A stretch of 6,101 bases of DNA from Cyanobacteria bacterium UBA8803 (GCA_003505715.1 DNXU01000130.1:1-6101); one strand, 5' to 3'; shown: positions 1-5,243, counted from the first letter of the stretch. Notes: generated by a model not told the origin, from the sequence alone. Program-made: numbers and translations.

Positions 1-37
1 TCATCCCTCATCCCTCATCCCACTCCCTCACTCCCTC
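1..37. repeat. Short tandem repeat, heptamer TCATCCC then CACTCCCT variants
   Basis: Three exact copies of TCATCCC occupy 1-21 and are followed by degenerate ACTCCC/TCACTCCC units up to 37, directly before the urtA stop codon. This resembles the short heptanucleotide tandem repeats scattered between genes in filamentous cyanobacteria. The unit CACTCCCTcACTCCCT at 21-36 recurs with one mismatch at 4542-4557. No function is visible; slipped-strand expansion is the likely origin. Confidence 0.7.
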
Positions 38-38
38 T

Positions 39-1364
39 CTATATTTTGTACTTGCCACCTTTCTTGGGATCGGACCAGTCGCAGGCATACCCCTTAGTGT
101 CGGGCACGTACTGGTTCCAGGGGATTGGGTCAACGGGTTTATCTGTAGAGGAGACAATCTTAAACTGTCCGTCTTGTTGGACTTCACCAATGCGCACGAT
201 CTTGGAGATGTGGTGATTGGCATTCATGGTTACCGGGCCTTCTGGCGCAGCGAAATTTTGACCGATGGCGGCCATTCTGACTTTTTCTAGGTCGTCAGCG
301 GTTCCCGCTTTTTCCACCGCTTGCTTCCACAGGTAAACCATGATGTAGGCGGCTTCCATGGGGTCGTTAGTGACTCGGTCTTGGCCGTACTCTTTTTTGA
401 ACGCCTCTACAAATTTCTTGTTCTCAGGAGAATCTACTGATTGGAAGTAGTTCCAAGCCGCGTAATGACCGATTAAAAACTCTGGGCCGATCTGCCGCAC
501 TTCTTCTTCGGCAATACTTACTGACATGACGGGATACTTGTCAGGACCGAGGCCAGCACCTTTAAGCTGTTTGAAGAAGGCGACGTTGCTATCGCCGTTG
601 AGGCTGTTGAAAATCACGCCGCCATTGGGTAAGGCTTGCTTGATTTTAGTAATGATCGGGGTTACTTCGGTATTGCCGAGGGGGAGGTAATCTTCACCCA
701 CGGTTTTACCACCTTTAGCCTTGAGTTGCTCCTTAATAATAGTGTTGGCCGTGCGAGGGAACACGTAGTCAGAACCAACCAAGAAGAACTCTTTGCCTTT
801 GTTTGCTAAAAGCCAGTCTACCGCTGGTTCAATTTGCTGGTTCGGCGCAGCACCTGTATAGAAAATGTTCTTAGAACATTCCTGGCCCTCGTACTGGACG
901 GGATACCACAGCATGTGGTTCTTAGACTCAAATACATCTAGAACAGCTTTGCGGCTAGCAGAAGTCCAGCAACCAAAGATCGTGACCACTTTATCTTGGT
1001 CGATCAGTTTTGCTGCCTTCTCTTTGAAAGTATCCCAAACGGAAGCACCGTCTTCCTTAATTGGCTCGATTTTCTTGCCCAGGACGCCACCAGCTTCGTT
1101 GATTTCCTTAATCGCTAGCAGTTCAGCATCGACGACGGTGGTTTCACTAATCGCCATCGTGCCGCTGAGGGAGTGAAGAATCCCAACTTTTATAGTATCG
1201 CCGCCACCGCCACCTGTCGCTGCTGCTTGGGAGTCAGTAGTTGGACTTGCTGCCGTATCTGGTTGATTGGTTTGACCTCCACCGCAGGCTTTCAGGAGAA
1301 GACTGGTTCCCAGCGTTGCGGAACCGTAGAGCAAAAATTTACGCCGCCCTAATCGTTTTGCCAT
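39..1364 (-). CDS. urtA: Urea ABC transporter, substrate-binding lipoprotein UrtA
   Basis: This 441-residue protein would capture urea outside the cytoplasmic membrane and deliver it to the UrtBC permease and UrtDE ATPases. The N-terminus has a twin-arginine-like motif (GRRKFLLYG, residues 6-14), a hydrophobic stretch and a lipobox LLKAC with Cys27. That suggests an exported, lipid-anchored protein, although Lys at -2 is atypical. A Gly/Ala/Thr-rich linker spans residues 28-56. From residue 57 the type I periplasmic binding fold (Peripla_BP_5) begins with [14 protein letters not shown]. The segments [29 protein letters not shown] and [11 protein letters not shown] match the UrtA/amide-binding subgroup. 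Length is typical. The ATG at 1364 fits because the export signal follows at once; the Shine-Dalgarno is weak (an AGAGG lies 14-15 nt upstream). urtB and the rest would lie beyond position 1. An amide-binding FmdD-like paralogue is the main alternative. Confidence 0.93.
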   Translation of the reverse strand: MAKRLGRRKFLLYGSATLGTSLLLKACGGGQTNQPDTAASPTTDSQAAATGGGGGDTIKVGILHSLSGTMAISETTVVDAELLAIKEINEAGGVLGKKIEPIKEDGASVWDTFKEKAAKLIDQDKVVTIFGCWTSASRKAVLDVFESKNHMLWYPVQYEGQECSKNIFYTGAAPNQQIEPAVDWLLANKGKEFFLVGSDYVFPRTANTIIKEQLKAKGGKTVGEDYLPLGNTEVTPIITKIKQALPNGGVIFNSLNGDSNVAFFKQLKGAGLGPDKYPVMSVSIAEEEVRQIGPEFLIGHYAAWNYFQSVDSPENKKFVEAFKKEYGQDRVTNDPMEAAYIMVYLWKQAVEKAGTADDLEKVRMAAIGQNFAAPEGPVTMNANHHISKIVRIGEVQQDGQFKIVSSTDKPVDPIPWNQYVPDTKGYACDWSDPKKGGKYKI

Positions 1365-1427
1365 CTCTTAACTGATATTCCTCTGTTAATTGAGCTAATT
1401 GATAGAGACATACATCGTTAAGCTGTG

Positions 1428-1470
1428 ATATTAGAGCTAGGCGATCCATTGAATTGTTATTTTTGATACA
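1428..1470 (-). promoter_or_regulatory. Candidate NtcA-activated promoter of urtA
   Basis: Read on the minus strand, 1470-1455 is TGTATCAAAAATAACA. It has the outer TGT-N10-ACA palindrome and matches GTA-N8-TAC in five of six bases (AAC in place of TAC). Exactly 22 nt after it comes TAATAT (1433-1428), which fits the -10 form TAN3T. The usual architecture of NtcA-activated cyanobacterial promoters is GTAN8TAC, about 22 nt, then TAN3T, and urea transporter genes are known NtcA targets. A start near 1421 would give a leader of roughly 55-60 nt. The imperfect half-site keeps confidence moderate. Confidence 0.45.
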
Positions 1471-1509
1471 AAAATTTGGCTATAGCTCATTACATGATGT
1501 TAATTTGAC

Positions 1510-1526
1510 GTATAAAATAGTTATAC
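1510..1526. promoter_or_regulatory. Small palindrome GTATAA-N5-TTATAC
   Basis: A perfect 6-bp inverted repeat with a 5-bp AT-rich spacer lies in the divergent promoter region, 40 bp upstream of the candidate NtcA site as read toward urtA. It has the symmetry of an operator for a dimeric regulator. At 6 bp in very AT-rich DNA it could also be chance, and its spacing (GTA-N11-TAC) does not fit NtcA. Confidence 0.2.
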
Positions 1527-1595
1527 AAGGCAAAATAAGCTTAGAATCCTAATTTTCCAAGTTCTCAAGGAAATACAGAGGAAAAAAATTAAAAT

Positions 1596-1623
1596 TTGGT
1601 TTTAGGTGTGCTAACATTAATAA
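1596..1623 (+). promoter_or_regulatory. Probable sigma-70-type promoter of the tRNA genes
   Basis: TTGGTT at 1596-1601 and TAATAA at 1618-1623 are separated by 16 bp, which fits a -35/-10 pair. Transcription would begin near 1630, a few bases before the tRNA-Tyr 5' end at 1637. No better pair is visible nearby, but AT richness makes chance matches likely. Confidence 0.4.
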
Positions 1624-1636
1624 TCGGTGAACAAAT

Positions 1637-1721
1637 GGGTCGGTGCCCGAGCGGTTAATGGGGGCGGACTGTAAATCCGCTGGCTACGCCTACGCTGGTT
1701 CAAATCCAGCCCGGCCCACCA
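1637..1721 (+). tRNA. tRNA-Tyr (anticodon GTA)
   Basis: This is a class II tRNA. The acceptor GGGTCGG (1637-1643) pairs with CCGGCCC (1711-1717), with one T-G pair. The D stem is CCC/GGG. The anticodon stem GCGGA/TCCGC (1664-1668, 1676-1680) encloses GTA at 1671-1673. A short extra arm with GGC/GCC pairing follows, then the T arm GCTGG-TTCAAAT-CCAGC (1694-1710). Discriminator A1718 is followed by an encoded CCA at 1719-1721. It reads Tyr codons UAU/UAC and shares the strand with tRNA-Thr 88 bp downstream, probably on one precursor. Confidence 0.97.
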
Positions 1722-1761
1722 GTATAAAGAAAGTTGTGAGTGTTGAGCGCTGTTCTTAGGC

Positions 1762-1780
1762 AGCTCTGTAACTCAGAGCT
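1762..1780 (+). other. Hairpin between the two tRNA genes
   Basis: AGCTCTG (1762-1768) and CAGAGCT (1774-1780) form a perfect 7-bp stem with a 5-base loop, midway in the tRNA-Tyr/tRNA-Thr spacer. No T-run follows on either strand, so it is not a standard intrinsic terminator. A role in processing or stability of a dicistronic tRNA precursor is possible but not shown. Confidence 0.4.
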
Positions 1781-1809
1781 TAAAACTAAAAAATCAATAC
1801 TTTCTTTTT

Positions 1810-1881
1810 GCCCGTGTAGCTCAGTGGTAGAGCACACCCTTGGTAAGGGTGAGGTCACGAGTTCAATCCTCGTCACGGGCT
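1810..1881 (+). tRNA. tRNA-Thr (anticodon GGT)
   Basis: The acceptor GCCCGTG (1810-1816) pairs perfectly with CACGGGC (1874-1880). The D arm is GCTC-AGTGGTA-GAGC. The anticodon stem CACCC/GGGTG (1835-1839, 1847-1851) has loop TTGGTAA with GGT at 1842-1844. The T arm is ACGAG-TTCAATC-CTCGT. The discriminator is T at 1881 and no CCA is encoded, unlike the neighbouring tRNA-Tyr, so CCA must be added enzymatically. A T discriminator also occurs in plastid tRNA-Thr(GGU), consistent with a cyanobacterial origin. It reads ACC/ACU codons. Confidence 0.97.
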
Positions 1882-1913
1882 TTTTCTGATGTGTAAAATT
1901 GTTGTATAGCTGG

Positions 1914-1959
1914 ACAGTGACGATCAGTGACCAGTTATCAATTGTCAGTGTTCAGTGTT
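1914..1959. repeat. Degenerate CAGTG-based short repeats
   Basis: CAGTGA occurs at 1915-1920 and 1925-1930, and CAGTG at 1946-1950 and 1953-1957, in a run of related words (CAGTGACC, CAGTTATC, CAGTGTT). This is typical degenerate intergenic repeat DNA of filamentous cyanobacteria. It ends just before the Shine-Dalgarno-like GGAG at 1961. Confidence 0.5.
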
Positions 1960-1960
1960 G

Positions 1961-2050
1961 GGAGAAGTAACGATGAATCAAAATGAAGATGAAAAATATC
2001 AACAACATTCAGACGGGTCAGTTAGCGTTACGCCACTCTCCTGGGGGTGA
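1961..2050 (+). other. Ribosome binding site plus 25-codon frame overlapping the SH3 gene
   Basis: GGAG at 1961-1964 lies 8 nt before an ATG at 1973, an ideal distance. That ATG opens a 25-codon frame (MNQNEDEKYQQHSDG...) stopping at TGA 2048-2050, inside the SH3-like gene and in a different frame. A +1 shift near 2005 would join its first 11 residues to IQTGQLALRHS of the SH3 protein, giving about 84 residues. It could be a true N-terminus separated by a one-base change, a leader peptide coupled to the next gene, or chance. Confidence 0.35.
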
Positions 2051-2207
2051 ATCACGAGCTGGTTTAAATAATGGCAATACTGTGGCATTCTTGCGTCAAG
2101 GTGATGAGCCTTGGGTTTACGTGCGTATTGTTGATGGTCCCTCTGCCGTTAATGGTGTGGAAGGTTGGGTAAACTCAAATTACCTGTCCTGTTATGACGA
2201 TGCTTAA
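1983..2207 (+). CDS. Small SH3-like (bacterial SH3b) domain protein
   Basis: A 74-residue protein that is almost entirely one SH3b-like domain. TGQLALRHSPGGESRAGLNN (residues 11-30) is followed by GNTVAFLRQG, WVYVRIVDGP (44-53) and a closing VEGWVNSNYLSC (59-70). Such domains usually bind peptides or cell-wall material and are often one module of larger cyanobacterial proteins; here it stands alone, without an obvious signal peptide or membrane segment. Starts in this frame are ATG at 1983 or 1989, and an in-frame stop at 1974-1976 prevents extension. Neither start has a well-placed Shine-Dalgarno, whereas the out-of-frame ATG at 1973 does, so the N-terminus is uncertain and a frameshift is possible. 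It lies 101 bp after tRNA-Thr. The ligand and function are unknown. Confidence 0.7.
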   Translation: MKMKNINNIQTGQLALRHSPGGESRAGLNNGNTVAFLRQGDEPWVYVRIVDGPSAVNGVEGWVNSNYLSCYDDA

Positions 2208-2548
2208 GGTTAGGGCTTGGTAATTGGTAATCGGTAATTGGTCAGCAATTTTTTACTGATTACCCATCACCCATGTAATAGAAAATACATTTTTACCTCA
2301 GATAGCCAGGAGACCCTGATATTTGAGCCAGAATAATTGTAAACCTAACCAATATCTAATTTTTGAATAGTGAATAGATGGATTTTTGTGGGGGGGTTCG
2401 GGAACAGGAAACGGGAAACAGTTTTGATGTGGCTTTAACCTGATTATTTCTGAAAAAATACCAGAACTTTGATTGGGAAGAACAACAATTGATTAAATAT
2501 GAATATATCGATAATATTAAAATCTTAAATAAGAGGGAATATCAAAAG
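2208..2548. other. Intergenic region with short repeats, no gene seen
   Basis: This 341-bp stretch is AT-rich and stop-rich on both strands. It holds the GGTAATT heptamers and hairpin near its left end, a G7 homopolymer at 2391-2397, then a purine-rich run with GGGAACAGG and CGGGAAACAG words. An upstream extension of the phosphatase frame from TTG at 2489 falls inside it and is judged noncoding. I see no RNA gene or clear promoter. Confidence 0.5.
2219..2264. repeat. Triple GGTAATT heptamer with hairpin potential
   Basis: GGTAATT, GGTAATC and GGTAATT follow one another at 2219-2239, then GG. The middle copy GGTAATC (2226-2232) pairs perfectly with GATTACC at 2258-2264, forming a 7-bp stem over a 25-base loop. 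It sits 12 bp after the SH3-like stop codon. It looks like short tandem repeat DNA rather than a strong terminator, because the loop is long and no T-run follows the stem. Confidence 0.5.
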
Positions 2549-2551
2549 GTG
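2533..2551 (+). promoter_or_regulatory. Ribosome binding site and GTG start of the phosphatase
   Basis: GAGGG at 2533-2537 precedes GTG at 2549-2551 by 11 nt. This start puts the RHAQ catalytic strand at residues 7-10, where the family normally has it. The alternative TTG at 2489 would add 20 Lys/Ile/Asn-rich residues resembling translated intergenic DNA, with only a GGGAAG before it. Confidence 0.55.
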
Positions 2552-3241
2552 TCTATCTGGATTATTCGTCATGCTCAAAGTCGTTCTAACGCAGGTTTAG
2601 CAACTATCGGCCCCCATGACAATGGCTTGAGTGAATTGGGCTACCAACAATCCCAATGTATTCCAACCGCAGTTAAACAATCTCCAGACTTGATTGTCAC
2701 CTCACCTTATCTGAGAACACAACTCACTGCTCAACCATTGATTGAACAATTTCCAAATACACCAATTGAGGTTTGGCAAATTCAGGAGTTTACCTATCTT
2801 ACCCTACCGCTCGACCAACCAACCACACTATTGATGCGCAGACCTCTGACCAAAGCTTACTGGGAACGCTGCGACCCTAATTATATCGATGGACCTAATG
2901 CGGAATCCTTTGGTCAATTAATGGCACGAGTCCGAACTGCTCTGAATCAGTTGCAACAACAATCGGGTTTTGCGATCGTCTTTACCCATGGATTTTTTAT
3001 CAAAGCGATGCTGTGGCAAATTTTGGCTGCCCCAACGGTAATTGATGCCGTTGCCATGCGTCGGATGCAAGAATTTTCGCGAGGATTTCGAGTCCCGAAT
3101 GCATCAATTTTGAAGTTGGAATTTGAGCCAGAAGGGATACCTTACTTGAGTTCTTTTATCACCAATCATCTGCCAGTGGAGCTAGAATCAGCAACACCAG
3201 ATACAACAGTGGCGATCGATGCAGGCGATCAACCTTCATAA
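2549..3241 (+). CDS. Histidine phosphatase superfamily protein (phosphoglycerate mutase-like)
   Basis: A 230-residue cytosolic enzyme of the His-phosphatase (branch 1, PGAM-like) superfamily, which removes phosphate through a phospho-histidine intermediate. Visible active-site parts are RHAQSRSN at 7-14 with catalytic His8, Arg56 in TSPYLRT, the probable general acid Glu80 in WQIQEF, and the second histidine in FTHGFFIKAM (His147). These four elements suggest a competent catalyst. The remaining positions do not fit the SixA or cobalamin-phosphatase patterns well enough to assign a substrate, and small phosphorylated metabolites are as likely as proteins. The last 25 or so residues, rich in Ala, Thr and Asp, follow the final strand and are probably a flexible tail. 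I chose GTG 2549 over TTG 2489 on Shine-Dalgarno and family length. It is the only clear gene on this strand from here to the right edge and seems monocistronic. Confidence 0.85.
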   Translation: MSIWIIRHAQSRSNAGLATIGPHDNGLSELGYQQSQCIPTAVKQSPDLIVTSPYLRTQLTAQPLIEQFPNTPIEVWQIQEFTYLTLPLDQPTTLLMRRPLTKAYWERCDPNYIDGPNAESFGQLMARVRTALNQLQQQSGFAIVFTHGFFIKAMLWQILAAPTVIDAVAMRRMQEFSRGFRVPNASILKLEFEPEGIPYLSSFITNHLPVELESATPDTTVAIDAGDQPS

Positions 3242-3567
3242 CCTACATTTTATCAGGTATTTTCTCTATTCCCTATTCCCTAATTCAGATAGATTAACCT
3301 GAAAAAGTCATTTGCCTGTCCCAGTCTTATCAAAACAGATATCACCTCTCCCCTGGAAGGAGAGAGGAGCCAGATTTCCGGCTCCCCCTAGATTAAATGT
3401 TAAACTAAAACCAGATAAAATGCCTTGTGGTAATATTCCTATGGAAGCAGCAACTATTACTCTCCCTGCCACGCTAAAGTTGAGTATTAATTTAACAGAC
3501 GAGTAGTTTTTCGAGCTTTGTCAAAGAAACCGGGATTACCGATTTGAACGAACAGAATTTAGTTTTT
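3242..3567. other. Intergenic region, repeat DNA and possible gene debris
   Basis: This 326-bp stretch lies between converging genes. It contains a TATTCCCTATTCCC run near 3268, the double-hairpin repeat at 3345-3385, and about 100 bp (3403-3506) that stays open on the plus strand and reads like a protein end (KPDKMPCGNIPMEAATITL...), but with no start, ribosome site or recognised family. A word AGAAACCGGG near 3525 resembles a common cyanobacterial repeat. No intrinsic terminator with a T-run is evident. Confidence 0.45.
3345..3385. repeat. Double-hairpin palindromic repeat (REP-like)
   Basis: CCTCTCCCC (3345-3353) pairs with GGAGAGAGG (3359-3367) with one mismatch over loop TGGAA. GGAGCC (3366-3371) then pairs with GGCTCC (3380-3385) over an 8-base loop. 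The stems share bases 3366-3367, so full forms of both compete for those two bases. GC-rich CCTCTCC/GGAGAGG palindromes of this kind are widely dispersed in cyanobacterial genomes. It lies about 100 bp after the phosphatase stop and might end or protect that transcript, but no T-run follows. Confidence 0.6.
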
Positions 3568-4029
3568 CTATCCGATCGGCTCAATCCTTAGCATTCCCAA
3601 AAATGCCACTACAGAAATGCCATAGAACACTAAAGCAACGGGGAAAATGAATTCGCTTGTACCCCCTAAAGAAGAACCGTTTTCAAAATTGTTCAAAATG
3701 TAATTACCCAAAAGGGATTGGATAAAAGAAGAACAGGCTACGCCTTGCTTTACACCATAACAATTTGAAGGACTGAAGCAGATGACCAGAATTTGAAAAA
3801 GCGCGATCAGATAGATTAAAAACTTGCGATATCTAATGAGGCTCGGACTGTGCTTTTGAGCAAGACTAACTACATGAGCAATGCAAAGCAAATAGAACGG
3901 TGAAAGAATAAATAGATAAACCAATCCAGCCAAGATCGTAAAACCTGTCACAAAGTAAACCACCAGACTGACAAAAGCATACAGAATAAAAAATTGAGAA
4001 AATTTATTGATATTGATTGCTGCTGACAT
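3568..4029 (-). CDS. Hypothetical membrane protein, four predicted helices
   Basis: I do not recognise this 153-residue protein. Hydrophobic segments at about 13-30, 32-54, 70-86 and 127-147 would form four transmembrane helices. The loop between helices 3 and 4 has cysteines at 90 and 99, with Cys84 at the end of helix 3; two of these could form a disulphide if the loop faces the periplasm. The ATG at 4029 is chosen because the longer frame, opening at GTG 4083, begins with residues encoded by a pyrimidine-rich repeat (TTCCCCATTTCCCATTTCC) and by what looks like a remnant of another gene. No Shine-Dalgarno is seen before 4029, so expression is doubtful. It has no operon partner: the phosphatase converges on it, and a MITE-like element lies 209 bp upstream. 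It could be a degrading accessory gene. Confidence 0.55.
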   Translation of the reverse strand: MSAAININKFSQFFILYAFVSLVVYFVTGFTILAGLVYLFILSPFYLLCIAHVVSLAQKHSPSLIRYRKFLIYLIALFQILVICFSPSNCYGVKQGVACSSFIQSLLGNYILNNFENGSSLGGTSEFIFPVALVFYGISVVAFLGMLRIEPIG

Positions 4030-4062
4030 GGCTATAAAATAGGAAATGGGAAATGGGGAATA

Positions 4063-4194
4063 AACGACATATTCATAACTCACGATCAGTTGGTAGAGTT
4101 TGCGATCGCGAATTTGGTGATATCGGCTGGGTTTTCTAATATTGCGCTCTGTTAGCTCGACATCCAGAATCGTTGCAGTTGTTTCTAGCCAATG
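4063..4194 (-). pseudogene. Remnant resembling a DUF3592-type protein
   Basis: On the minus strand, just after a stop at 4197-4195, an open stretch reads HWLETTATILDVELTE, then a basic segment, then KLYQLIVSYEYVV. The spacing of W..T.ATI...EL and Y.L.VSYEYVV recalls the extracellular part of DUF3592 membrane proteins, where a tryptophan-led strand is followed by YEY-V-G. There is no start codon, the usual N-terminal helix is missing, and the frame runs into a pyrimidine-rich repeat where NG would be expected. It continues in frame into the downstream membrane protein without a stop. I infer a truncated gene; the family call rests on memory of the pattern only. Confidence 0.4.
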
Positions 4195-4238
4195 CTATGC
4201 CCAATGCGATCGCTGAACTGCCTTAAGTGACGTAATGA

Positions 4239-4444
4239 TTAACCCTCTTCTGTCACTCTGGGAAAAGTAAAATCTTGGCCAAATGATGAAAGTCATACCC
4301 CCTAGACAATTTAGCGATCAGCTTTGCTGGTGCCGTAGGCAATCGCAAACTGATAGAAACTCATGTCTTTAGCCTAAATCATGGAAATCTTTCTGTGTAA
4401 GGGTTTCAGATTTTGCTCTGACGAGAGTGACAGAAGAGGGTTAA
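4239..4444. mobile_element. MITE-like element with 21-bp perfect terminal inverted repeats
   Basis: Bases 4239-4259 are the exact reverse complement of 4424-4444. The outer ends are TTAACCCTCTTCTGTC and GACAGAAGAGGGTTAA. Pairing resumes farther in with AAAATCT (4269-4275) against AGATTTT (4408-4414), so the full terminal repeat is 37 positions with 32 matches. The 206-bp interior encodes nothing longer than a 17-codon frame, so it is non-autonomous. The outer TTAA is itself palindromic and may be a duplicated target (TTAA or TA) rather than part of the element. YTAR-type and TA-type duplications are known for IS5- and IS630-family transposases, but no parent can be named. Confidence 0.75.
4310..4349. 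other. Perfect three-way-junction fold at the centre of the MITE
   Basis: GCGAT (4314-4318) pairs with ATCGC (4342-4346). Inside it lie two complete hairpins, CAGC-TTT-GCTG (4319-4329) and TGCC-GTA-GGCA (4331-4341), with a single unpaired G4330. Three further T-A pairs (4310-4312 with 4347-4349) extend the base across a bulged A4313. Every base between 4314 and 4346 except the two loops and G4330 is paired. Confidence 0.55.
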
Positions 4445-4541
4445 GCAAAGCATGGGAGGGGAGGGCAGTAGTCTCGTGAGCGATCGCCTTCTTGAAGATT
4501 ATCCTTCTTGATAAAAGGGGTAGTCAACCCGGATTTGGTAT

Positions 4542-4557
4542 CACTCCCTAACTCCCT
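4542..4557. repeat. CACTCCCT repeat at the glycosyltransferase 3' end
   Basis: CACTCCCTaACTCCCT differs at one base from 21-36 at the far end of the window. Its last T, followed by CA, supplies the complement of the TGA stop (4559-4557) of the minus-strand glycosyltransferase, so the repeat abuts and slightly overlaps the coding end. Confidence 0.6.
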
Positions 4558-5243
4558 CACCCTTTTCTCTTGTACCACCGGACTAACTGCGTTGGCGGAA
4601 CTCCCAAATAATAGCCAGCAATAATCAGCTGGTTAATCAGGGTGGTTTTCGCCACGCCTAGCTTTTCCCAGCGCCGTCCTGAGGTAACTACTGCGGATGG
4701 GGCGATCGCAATTCGTCCGTGGCGTTTCAAGCGACGGATTAATTCAAAATCTTCCATAATAGGTAGGTCGGGAAAGCCACCCATCTCCTGGAAGACTTTG
4801 GCTTTCAAGAAGATGGCCTGGTCGCCATAAGGCATAGATAAAAAACGCGATCGCCAATTGACCATTTTCTCGATCAGTCGCAACCCTGGCATGGAGGCCT
4901 CAATGCGCAATTCAAAGGCACCAGCAATAGTTTTGGGATATTTTAGCAGTTGGTGTACCCAGCCATCGAACCGATCGGGCAAACAGGTATCGGCATGGAG
5001 AAATAATAGAATATCGCCGCTCGCAACAGCAGCACCCGCATTCATTTGACTGGCGCGACCGAGTGGAGCTGTAATGACTTTAGCACCTAGCGATCGCGCT
5101 ATGGCCACGGTTTCATCTCGACTCCCGCCATCAACAACGATGATTTCCCCATGGCAGGCATCTGCTAACCTGGCCAAGACTACGCCAATAGTGTTGGCTT
5201 CATTTAAAACCGGAATAATGATGGAAATTTTTTCTCCTGCCAT
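4557..5243 (-). CDS. TIGR04283 family 2 glycosyltransferase (arsenosugar-associated)
   Basis: A 228-residue GT-A glycosyltransferase, cytosolic or loosely membrane-attached. The fold opens with ISIIIPVLNEANTIGVVLARL (6-26) and the nucleotide-sugar site VVDGGSRDET (36-45). GRASQMNAGAAVASGD (62-77) and LLFLHADT (79-86) follow, where HAD takes the metal-binding DxD position. PYGDQAIF (138-145), the acceptor/catalytic PIMEDFEL (161-168) and SGRRWEKLG (188-196) complete the TIGR04283 pattern. The family is annotated with arsenosugar biosynthesis and pairs with TIGR04282, which is the next gene upstream here. The ATG at 5243 is preferred because it places the first strand at residue 6. A TTG at 5291 would add 16 residues encoded by an inverted-repeat element. 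No strong Shine-Dalgarno is visible. Donor and acceptor are not determined by the sequence. Confidence 0.85.
   Translation of the reverse strand: MAGEKISIIIPVLNEANTIGVVLARLADACHGEIIVVDGGSRDETVAIARSLGAKVITAPLGRASQMNAGAAVASGDILLFLHADTCLPDRFDGWVHQLLKYPKTIAGAFELRIEASMPGLRLIEKMVNWRSRFLSMPYGDQAIFLKAKVFQEMGGFPDLPIMEDFELIRRLKRHGRIAIAPSAVVTSGRRWEKLGVAKTTLINQLIIAGYYLGVPPTQLVRWYKRKG

Larger units (their letters stand above)
4030..4556. other. Intergenic region with gene remnant, MITE and HIP1 sites
   Basis: This 527-bp stretch has no intact gene. In order it holds a pyrimidine-rich repeat (4030-4062), a DUF3592-like remnant (4063-4194), the MITE-like element (4239-4444), and about 100 bp ending in a CACTCCCT repeat. 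GCGATCGC occurs at 4102, 4206 and 4480. No promoter for the flanking membrane protein is obvious. Confidence 0.5.

Noticed and set aside
1..37. CRISPR array from the tandem units at the left edge
   Set aside because: The units are 7-8 bp with no spacers, so this is short tandem repeat DNA.
8..223. Minus-strand frame of 71 codons overlapping the urtA 3' end
   Set aside because: It lies in another frame of a confidently identified gene and partly translates the heptamer repeat.
865..1176. Plus-strand frame of 103 codons antisense to urtA
   Set aside because: Shadow of the urtA coding sequence on the other strand; no ribosome site or family resemblance.
1510..1526. GTATAA-N5-TTATAC as the NtcA site of urtA
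   Set aside because: The GTA and TAC halves are 11 bp apart, not 8, and no -10 box lies at the required distance.
1881..1890. T-run after tRNA-Thr as an intrinsic terminator
   Set aside because: Only five T residues follow the tRNA acceptor stem before a C, and no separate GC-rich hairpin precedes them.
2489..2548. TTG start adding 20 residues to the histidine phosphatase
   Set aside because: The added Lys/Ile/Asn-rich residues look like translated AT-rich spacer, and GTG 2549 has a better ribosome site and family-typical N-terminus.
3312..3506. Plus-strand open frame of 64 codons from a TTG, ending MPCGNIPMEAATITL...
   Set aside because: Its first half translates the double-hairpin repeat and it has no ribosome site. 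The last 28-38 codons look protein-like but match no family I know, so I mention it only as possible debris.
4195..4238. Upstream hydrophobic reading AIALGIALA as the missing helix of the DUF3592-like remnant
   Set aside because: It shares bases with the HWLET start of the remnant in another frame, so a simple frameshift cannot join the two.
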